From positions 434,001-498,000 of the forward strand of contig BAAHQB010000025.1 in the NCBI GenBank assembly GCA_054601695.1: 64,000 nucleotides of DNA. Direction: 5' to 3'. The notes under the pieces were generated by a model. It was not told where the DNA came from. It saw nothing but the letters and a program-made list of their open reading frames with translations, and did no database searches. Position numbers and translations under genes: made by a program. The DNA comes from Amorphochlora amoebiformis. Taxonomy: Eukaryota; Cercozoa; Chlorarachniophyceae. Positions 20,241-64,000 of the stretch are shown piece after piece (position 1 is the stretch's first letter; each line of letters opens with the position of its first letter).

Positions 20241-20774
20241 ATATTTGAACTCCTCCTCGAAAACGAAAGGGACTCTCTCGGAGAAAAACCAAAGGTGATC
20301 CAAGAACTTATTGTTTGTTCCACCCGACAAATTAAAAGTACGAAAAAAGTTTTTCTGTCACCTTTTTAACTTCTTCTCAGGCGGCAAGTTTGTGGGAGGG
20401 GAGAAAGAATCCCCTTCTAGGGCTCTTTTTCGAGCGAGCAGCTTCGCGCGGAGATCCATTGCCGACAATTTTCGCCGTGCTCCTAGAATCTGTCACTTTC
20501 CCCGTAGATGCGATATTACCCAAAAATAGTCCTCTATTAGTTTTTCAAGACCTCTAATACATGATATAATTCGGAACATGTCATTGTCCTGCACATGTCC
20601 CAAAACGGTCGGCGGTTTCCATATACAGGTCAATCAATCGGGTGCATGTCGTCGGCCCAACCACCGCTTGTGGTTTGACCCGTATCCCGTACAGCTCCCT
20701 CATCCCGACTCTTCCGAATAGCCTCACACCCCTCCCCCCACCAGGATCAAATCGCGAAATTTTGTCAACTCGAG
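20241..20774. promoter_or_regulatory. GC-richer intergenic region between divergent genes
   Basis: About 530 bp of non-repetitive, relatively GC-rich DNA between the minus-strand PPR gene and the plus-strand gene at 20775. It probably holds both promoters. I could not identify specific elements. A minus-strand frame at about 20240-20322 ([17 protein letters not shown]) might be a further 5' exon of the PPR gene. Confidence 0.35.
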
Positions 20775-23474
<2,700 letters not shown>

Positions 23475-23540
23475 ACCTCGCAGCTGAACCCCTATGTTCC
23501 AACAGCTATTGACCAATTATATAATACCAGGCTCTAGAAG

Positions 23541-41778
<18,238 letters not shown>

Positions 41779-41806
41779 AAGTATGGTTGATGTTTGCTTG
41801 GTTGAT

Positions 41807-41840
<34 letters not shown>

Positions 41841-42610
41841 TATATATATATATATGTATATATTTGTATATCCTCTCAAATAAATCCTAACTATCCTTCT
41901 CTCCCTAATTTTCTTCTCTCCTAGAATTCAAATCGAACGTCTGGCTGCACATCGAATCAAGAAAACAGCTCCGTCGTCCCAACTCTCTCCCCTCTCTCTC
42001 CAAGTTCAAACCCTAACCCTAACCCTAACCCTAACCCTACATTCAGCCCTAACTCTCCCTTTCCTCTCAAAATCACCACCCTAACCCTAACACGAATACG
42101 AAAGTATCCCTAACCCTAATCATAACCCTAACCCTAACCCTAACCCTAACCCTAACCCTAACCCTTAGTAATCCTAACCCTAACCGTAACTCTATCCCTT
42201 TTTTTACCGACTCGAACTATTTCTAACTCGAAACTGACCATAACCCTAATCCTGACCTAACCCTAACCCTAATCCTGACCTTACCCTAACCCTAACCCTT
42301 GCTGTGAATATACTTGCGCTTAAAGTTAATACTAACCACCCCAAAAACTCATAATCTGAACCTAACCCTAACCCTAACCCTAACCCTAACCCTAACCCTA
42401 ACCCTAACCCTAACCCTAACCCTAATCCCAACTCAAATCTAAAATATTGATAATCTGTAGCAAACCAGCGGGAAAGTCACATGCAACTAGGTAATATATA
42501 CATATATAGATATGGATATATATATATATATATGCGAATATACTAATATTTGTCATATCATCTGCATTATAGAGTGTAAAATCTAATTTGTGTATACACA
42601 CACATGTATG

Positions 42611-42643
<33 letters not shown>

Positions 42644-42777
42644 GATATGATATATATATATATGTGTATGCATGTATATATATATGTATGTATATATATA
42701 TATATTTGTAAATTTTCATACTCAACGTACATGTATATACACACATACATAATATATATATGTATATGTATGTATTT

Positions 42778-42813
<36 letters not shown>

Positions 42814-43184
42814 ATGCATATTTAATATTATGTATACATACACAAGAATATATATATACATATATACGATATATATACATCTGTGACACAAATATAACTA
42901 AATACCCTAATTTTAAACTGGTATTCCAATTTTAACTTATGTAATTTATATATGCTACATAATACATATAGGATATGTATATACACTATATCCCTAATTT
43001 TAAATTAGATTTCCAATTTTAACTTATATAGTCTATATATGATATATAATATATATAGGATATGTATATACGTTATATCTAGATATATATATATATATAG
43101 CTTGAAACCGCTTGCTCGATCACCTGTTTCAAAGACAGAACTTAAGGGGAAGCAGGAGTGATATAATGGGTATTAGGATATTAG

Positions 43185-43225
<41 letters not shown>

Positions 43226-43426
43226 ATATATATATATATATACATATGTGTATATATATGTATACTATTAAGTGCTGTCTTATACATATTTCATATACAC
43301 ATATCTATATATTATATATACATATACATATATATATATATATATGTACTAAGTGCTATTTTCATACATACACATATCTGCATATATTATAGATATATAT
43401 ATATATATATAATATATATATATATA

Positions 43427-43467
<41 letters not shown>

Positions 43468-43500
43468 ACATACAGAAACGTACATACAAATATATTATAT
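41779..43500. other. 3' flank of ankyrin/EF-hand gene: telomere-like, TA and unique DNA
   Basis: No complete gene is seen. A short island at 41925-42007 follows a cctag acceptor (IERLAAHRIKKTAPSSQ) and another at 43100-43165 ends in TGA (LKPLARSPVSKTELKGKQE), but neither joins the chain ending at 41778. Bases 42900-42985 are repeated at 42990-43080. A (TAC)n run covers 43428-43467. Confidence 0.45.
42008..42430 (-). repeat. Interstitial telomere-like arrays (CCCTAA)n
   Basis: Perfect CCCTAA runs at 42011-42038, 42125-42165 and 42362-42424 with degenerate DNA between, downstream of the ankyrin/EF-hand gene. Confidence 0.95.
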
Positions 43501-44334
43501 ACAATATATATGTACATATACATACATATATATATATGAGTGGTGTGTGTAAGATATTACAATATTTATAGATATAGATAAAAGTCTAATAATTTTTTTA
43601 TTTTTAATATACATATGTATTCAGGTTTCAGGATTGCTAGAATCTACTAATCTAGCTAATAGATCTAGAGAATCGATATATCGTTCACCGTCAATGTTCA
43701 ACTAGTTAAAACTTAAAACCGTGCAGTACTTACTTGTTGTAGTCAGGCAAGTAAGTTTAATTAATTACTGAAGTACTATAAGTTATACTAGGTCTAGTGG
43801 CTGGGTGGGGATGTCTTGGATGTTAGATCATACTAGCCTAGCTAGCATAGGCTATATAGCTAGATCTACTAGATCTAGAGATACTAGAGATAGCTAGGAT
43901 AGGCTTGCTACTACTAGACTCTAGAGACTAGTCTAGTGCTACTGTAGAACTGTGAGACGTGACTCGTGAGTAGTCACTGAGTATTAGAGATACTCTAGCT
44001 CAGACTGAGTCTTGATGCTCAAGATATTTTTAGATTTATTTTTTTATTAATTATATTAATCTGGTTAATATAGATCTAGCAAATTTATCACTAAATAACC
44101 CAGAGTAATAATATCTCGAATTTTGACTAGATCGAGTAGATTGAATACTGCTACTAGTTCTACTAGTTTAAGTAGTTTGTCTAGTTTGTAGCGTAGTACT
44201 ATACTAAGCGCGATATATATAGACTAAATACTACACTAGATATTGCTAGAATTATAATTACATTACAACTAGCACAGTTGTACTGGTTCCGTACTAGAAT
44301 TAGATCTAATTGATATATTAAACAATTTGCAAGC
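43501..44334. other. CTAG-rich intergenic DNA
   Basis: Dense in ctagatct, actagt, gctagc and tctaga motifs, with no simple repeat and no open frame. It is the 3' flank of the H2A gene. Confidence 0.55.
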
Positions 44335-44718
44335 TCATGGGGCATCCTCAGGATTGGGTTCTCCTAACACTTCAGGTGCTGGCTCCGCCTGCTTTAATTT
44401 CTTTTTCTTGGATTTCGGAGGCATCACATCGTCGCTGGGCACGACACCCCCCTCATGGAAGATGATATGCTGCAGATGTCTCGAGAGTTCTTCATCACTC
44501 TTCACCCCCAGAAAGATATGCCGGGGGATAATACGGGATTTCCTCGCATCTGTAGCCATGTTCCCCGCCAGCTCCAGCACATCCGCGGTCAAATATTCGA
44601 TTACAGCTGCCATCATGACAGCGGCGGAGTCGGATACTCGACGCGCAAACTTGCCTCGCCGCAGACTGGATGAGATGCGGCCGACTGGGAACGTAAGTCC
44701 CGCGCGCGTGGACTTCAT
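44335..44718 (-). CDS. H2A: Divergent histone H2A, intronless
   Basis: A 127-residue frame from ATG 44718 to TGA 44335. The histone fold is clear: STRAGLTFPVGRI, then AAVIEYLTADVLELAG, ARKSRIIPRHI and SDEELSRHLQ. It packages DNA as a dimer with H2B. Acidic-patch positions are kept (EYLTADVLE and SDEE, with D for the usual E61). Unusual points: almost no N-terminal tail before STRAG if this ATG is used; a changed L1 loop (RRGKFARRVSDSAAV instead of the usual GNYAERVGAGAPVY type); and a lysine run then an acidic/proline tail (SKKKKLKQAEPAPEV) with no SQ phosphorylation motif. An in-frame ATG at 44772 would add 18 residues (MFCAHILCTITRPKKTKT), giving a Lys/Thr tail more like canonical H2A but starting with a hydrophobic stretch. 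It is the only gene here besides its neighbour with no intron, as is usual for histones. Confidence 0.9.
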   Translation of the reverse strand: MKSTRAGLTFPVGRISSSLRRGKFARRVSDSAAVMMAAVIEYLTADVLELAGNMATDARKSRIIPRHIFLGVKSDEELSRHLQHIIFHEGGVVPSDDVMPPKSKKKKLKQAEPAPEVLGEPNPEDAP

Positions 44719-44741
44719 CGTTTTAGTTTTCTTGGGTCTGG

Positions 44742-45071
44742 TTATCGTGCAAAGAATATGTGCACAGAACAATCAATCGAGCGGGAAAATTTTCGGATAG
44801 CAAAAAATAAGTGAAATTTTAAGTTCATTAGCAAATACGACCTGGAAGCTTCTTGGGCTAGAAGTCTTGTAGGCCGGCCGGCGGAAACCTGTGTTGTGAA
44901 TAGCACCACTGCCGTAACGATTCCGATGGTCACTACACATAGCCCCACAGCCGCAAAGCAACCCTGCTTCTTGGCTTTCTTGACACCACGAGCCCTTCCG
45001 GAGCCGAATTTCCCCCTCGACTCCCCGAGCGAGCGATAACCCCCTCCTACTCCCCAGCGCCCAACAGCCAT
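44742..45071 (-). CDS. Small basic single-span membrane protein
   Basis: A 109-codon frame starting MAVGRWGVGGGYRSLGES. A Gly/Arg/Lys-rich N-terminus (to GVKKAKKQG) is followed by one membrane segment at about residues 38-59 (CFAAVGLCVVTIGIVTAVVL), then a polar stretch. The positive N-terminus suggests an N-in orientation. The last 40 or so codons look less protein-like and run into the 5' end of the H2A gene, so a donor such as caggtttcc near 44888 may end the true exon. It faces the RNase H2 gene head to head, 117 bp apart. No family is recognised. Confidence 0.5.
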   Translation of the reverse strand: MAVGRWGVGGGYRSLGESRGKFGSGRARGVKKAKKQGCFAAVGLCVVTIGIVTAVVLFTTQVSAGRPTRLLAQEASRSYLLMNLKFHLFFAIRKFSRSIDCSVHIFFAR

Positions 45072-45188
45072 CGCGAATTTTTAATCCGTCCGTGACACGC
45101 GAGTGTCCCTCCCTTGTCCGTGAGCGATAACCATGGCGATATCACATCGACGTCTCAGCCGGTCACGCTTGCAGAATTCTTTCCCGCG
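45072..45188. promoter_or_regulatory. Short divergent promoter region with overlapping upstream ORF
   Basis: Only 117 bp separate the minus-strand start at 45071 and the plus-strand RNase H2 ATG at 45189, so both must share promoter space. On the plus strand an ATG at 45133 in a strong context (accATGg) opens a 42-codon frame that overlaps the main start in another frame and stops at 45261. Confidence 0.4.
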
Positions 45189-49734
<4,546 letters not shown>

Positions 49735-50400
49735 CTGGCTTGCTCAGACACTAGAGACACATACTCTCGATACTAGACACTAAAACCGGCATCGCTTCAT
49801 GATATCCAAGTCTAGTTCAAGTTGCCATATCCACAAATGTGATTGTCTATATCTACTAGTATATTGTACTCTATAGACTAGTAGCTGTCACTCACAATTG
49901 ATCGATATCTAGGCCATGCTATACTACTGTAGCTGAGAATTTCTAGAGAACGTCTTGAGCTCTACTTCTAGTACTTACTTCTAGCTATTATCTAGATTAT
50001 ACTAGTTATAGTCGGATCAAGCCAATATCACGTGTATATATACTTAACTACTAGAACTAGTTAAATAATAAATATGTATATAGCTACTATATCTAGTATA
50101 TCTTAGCATATAGAGCTAGGGTATACTTGGTACTATAGTATACTAAATATACAAATTATAATACAATGCGGCGACTGAACTCCAGTACGTACTGCGTACG
50201 TATCACTAGATCATCCTGTAGATCATATCTAGCATATATACTCTAGATTCTGTACAGTCATACTTCACACTAGTCACTGTCACTGAATCATAGGTTGAGC
50301 TCCCGCAGTACTAAGTCACTTTTGTACAAATTAAATATTAAAGATTTAAATCTTGCTGGTCTAGCCTCTGACTGGAGCCTCTAGAGCCTAGTAATGTAAA
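49735..50400. other. CTAG-rich intergenic DNA
   Basis: 3' flank of RNASEH2A. Mixed sequence with frequent actagt, tctaga and ctagta. No open frame. Confidence 0.5.
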
Positions 50401-58210
<7,810 letters not shown>

Positions 58211-58830
58211 AGTCAGACGAATCGTTCTCGAGACAAGTGAAACCATGGTTACAGAGCTTTCAACTAGTTCAGTTGCGAGAGATCAGTGGAGCATCAGCGG
58301 ACGCGGATTTGTATTATTCTGAGGAGCGTGCGCAGGCAGTAGGAGAGATTATCGCCACACTCTAGACTTCTAACATACACTCTTGAGATTGAGACATCGA
58401 TTGAATCATTTTGCGCGCGCGGCCGCGCAATTGCAAGAAAAAGTTTGTTTAAGAACGTTGGTATGGACTGATCGTGATTAATTATCTTTATCACTGATCA
58501 TGAATCTCTCGAAGTTCACCTTAGCAAATAATATACTAACCACTTTATTTAGTAGCTTCATTGCTGCAGGCTAACCAAGCGCGCATCGCTGCAATAGATC
58601 CCCGTAGATATCCTAGATATCTACTAGCTAAGCCTAAGTTGCAATAAGCCTAATACATAGTAATAATGAGTTAATAATTAGTAACGTACGCATATCCGTC
58701 GCATAAGTTGATCTTGATATGCGCACCACGTAGATTTGTAGTATATGTAATCTTTGCCATAATATAGATGAATATATGAAGTTGTACGTATGTGAACTAA
58801 TACGTGTACATAAATACATGCGTACGTACA
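58211..58830. other. Unique intergenic DNA
   Basis: 3' flank of the METTL21-like gene. Mixed composition with a GCGCGCGCGGCCGCGC motif at 58411-58428. No gene was seen. Confidence 0.4.
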
Positions 58831-58859
58831 TCTAGATGTACGTGCGTATGTCTGTAATA

Positions 58860-59110
58860 CTCTGTATGTGCATGTACTTACGGGCGTACGTCTAGATATA
58901 CGTACGGGCGTACTTCTAGATATACGTACGTACGGGCGTACTTCTAGATATACGTACGTACGGGCGTACTTCTAGATATACGTACGTACGGACGTACGTG
59001 CGTATGCATATGCTATATGCCCTGTACTTACGAGCGTACGTACTGCAGTCTAGATGTACGTACGTACAGACGTACGTGCGTATGTGCAATGTACTTACGG
59101 GCGTATTAAT
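58860..59110. repeat. TACG-rich minisatellite
   Basis: A unit of about 30 bp (ctagatatacgtacgtacgg then gcgtactt) repeats at least four times at 58880-59000, with further degenerate units to 59110. It is rich in the self-complementary tetramer cgta/tacg. Confidence 0.85.
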
Positions 59111-59666
59111 ACTATACATGAGATATATCGTATGCGCATCGCATGCATACGGTGCAAACTATATTATGACGACTCTACACAAAGTTTTATACGTATAATA
59201 TCGGATATCGTCATACAGCTGTACAATTTATAGTCACGTAGTACCTACCTAAGCCTAGGGGGTCAGTATTATCAGAATGATTCTCATTGGGGCGGTCCAA
59301 CGCAATCTACTTTATACTTAGCCTAGCTTGAAAATTGAAATTTTAGCAATAATATAAATTTACATTGTAGACGGCCCTGCGGAAATTGATTTATCAAGCA
59401 CCACTGGTGTCAATAACGGTGTAATTATAATTCAGTTTTAAATTCAGTCCTAACGCTTAATTCCTCTCAATCTAATCCGCTGCGGGCGTTTGACTGGTTA
59501 CATGACTCATCGCTTCGCTTCCCTGTTTTGCAGATTGAACATGTATAAAAATAAATTCATAAGTACGTAAATAAGTAATGAACATGCATGTACGTGTTAA
59601 CATACATATCGCATCAACAAATCTATATATATAATTAATATATATATATATATATACATTTATATA

Positions 59667-59720
<54 letters not shown>

Positions 59721-59903
59721 TATATATATAGTATATATATATATATATATATCTAGTATATATATATATATATAGGTATACATATATTACATACAAATAT
59801 ATTATATGTACGTATATTTTGTATGCAAATAAGTATGTGGATATATTTATATATATACAGGTATTTTAAATATCTGTGTTTTATGTATATCTTATATTTA
59901 TAT

Positions 59904-59959
<56 letters not shown>

Positions 59960-59960
59960 T
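59111..59960. other. Unique then TA-rich intergenic DNA
   Basis: Unique sequence to about 59620 with no convincing exon, then TA tracts and (CA)n at 59905-59920. Confidence 0.4.
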
Positions 59961-59961
59961 T

Positions 59962-62774
<2,813 letters not shown>

Positions 62775-63130
62775 TGATCCGGTAGTTTGTGTCCTGGCAT
62801 ACACCGAACAATACAAACATAAATACGACAGCTGACATCATAGCAATTGCTATAATGCTGGTCTGAGGAGCCCCAAAGGGCTTTATTCCCGTGGAGTGCG
62901 AGCGGCTGAGATAATGAAATGCATCTATCACTTGCTTAGTTAGTTCAAAGCAATCTTGATTTTAGACAATATATTGTTGATTTGAGATCACTGCTTTTAT
63001 TAGCGAAGTAGCCAGAGTGGGATGAGCGACAAATTTATCGAACTTTTAAAAAATATTAGTTCGGCTAGAAATCGATTCTTGGTAAATTCTTACTTTGTCT
63101 TGCGTGATTGGTACCATAACTCTGATTAAA
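62775..63130. other. Unique DNA upstream of the coiled-coil gene
   Basis: About 350 bp of mixed sequence on the 5' side of the minus-strand start. Probable promoter region; no specific motif was identified. Confidence 0.35.
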
Positions 63131-63268
63131 AGGCTACTCTATCCTTATATTTATATATCTATACACATGTATGTGGAATATATTACCAATATAATAACAT
63201 AATATACATACATATATATATATATATATATGCAGGGAGACAAAATTAAGTATATATATATATATATG

Positions 63269-63361
<93 letters not shown>

Positions 63362-63415
63362 ATATATGCAGTATGTATGTGTAATATCTGAACAATACTC
63401 CCAGTACGATACAAG

Positions 63416-63512
<97 letters not shown>

Positions 63513-63549
63513 CTCTCTCTCTCAATCTCTCTCTCTCTCGCTCTCTCTC

Positions 63550-63591
<42 letters not shown>

Positions 63592-63758
63592 CCTAAAAGA
63601 CAAAAAAAGAAAGGGAGAGGAAAGATCATAAGAGGAAAGAGAGAAAGAGAGACAGAGATTGAGAGGAAAATAGAGAGTGACTTTGTATAGTATGCGAAGT
63701 TTTATTGCAGTATTCTACTCCTTCCCTCACAGCTGCTCGACCCTATATGTACGGATGT

Positions 63759-63797
<39 letters not shown>

Positions 63798-63904
63798 AGG
63801 TACATTTGTGTGTGTGTATGGATAATACATTATGCAATATATGTATGTATCTATTTATATGTTTATATATGTATGCATGCATATGTATACAAAACACACA
63901 CACA

Positions 63905-63941
<37 letters not shown>

Positions 63942-64000
63942 TTTTGAGTATACTATATATATATGTATATATATATATATATATACATAGAAATATATAT
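63131..64000. repeat. TA, CT and GA repeats to the right edge
   Basis: TA blocks, CT runs at 63416-63431 and 63512-63551, and purine-rich DNA at 63597-63675. A short island at 63680-63760 has no supported exon. Confidence 0.8.

Overview
The window is nuclear DNA of a eukaryote, most likely a unicellular one that I cannot place further. Genes are cut into many small exons (18-278 nt, commonly 35-90) joined by GT-AG introns that consist largely of (TA)n. Much of the rest is simple sequence: (TA)n, (GA/CT)n, (CG)n, (CA/TG)n, and degenerate TTAGGG/CCCTAA arrays of vertebrate/fungal telomere type. Long 'YIYIYI' reading frames are translated (TA)n and were ignored. The gene models below were built by hand: exon-sized islands between TA tracts were joined wherever splice sites and codon phase agreed.

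Layout. Minus strand, 0-20 kb: an unrecognised gene with a signal-peptide-like start (283-1149); a possible 42-residue protein (5016-5999); a coiled-coil/methyltransferase gene resembling the tRNA m7G methyltransferase (TrmB) fold (7754-12381, 3' end not found); an RGG-rich PPR RNA-binding protein (13642-19871). Plus strand, 20-42 kb: a short protein with an EF-Tu domain-2-like beta barrel (20775-about 23474) and an 18-kb, 36-exon gene for a 726-residue ankyrin/EF-hand protein of ANKEF1-like layout (23541-41778). 44-58 kb: a divergent histone H2A and a small membrane protein (minus), then RNase H2 catalytic subunit A (plus, 11 exons, 296 residues) and a METTL21-type lysine methyltransferase (plus, 12 exons, 266 residues). 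59.9-62.8 kb: a minus-strand acidic coiled-coil protein. The remainder is TA-rich, CTAG-rich or telomere-like intergenic DNA.

The main novelty is architectural. At least 15 exons are flanked by partial 'echo' copies of one exon edge, each carrying its splice site and separated by TA tracts. Copies of an exon's 5' edge lie only upstream, copies of the 3' edge only downstream, and in the longer arrays divergence grows with distance from the intact exon. These arrays are rows of potential decoy acceptors or donors. Other points are introns whose splice sites merge with the TA repeat, GC-AG introns, very short introns and microexons, a near-perfect palindrome at 8.9 kb, a (CG)n block at 6.5 kb, and a dispersed repeat family with three copies.
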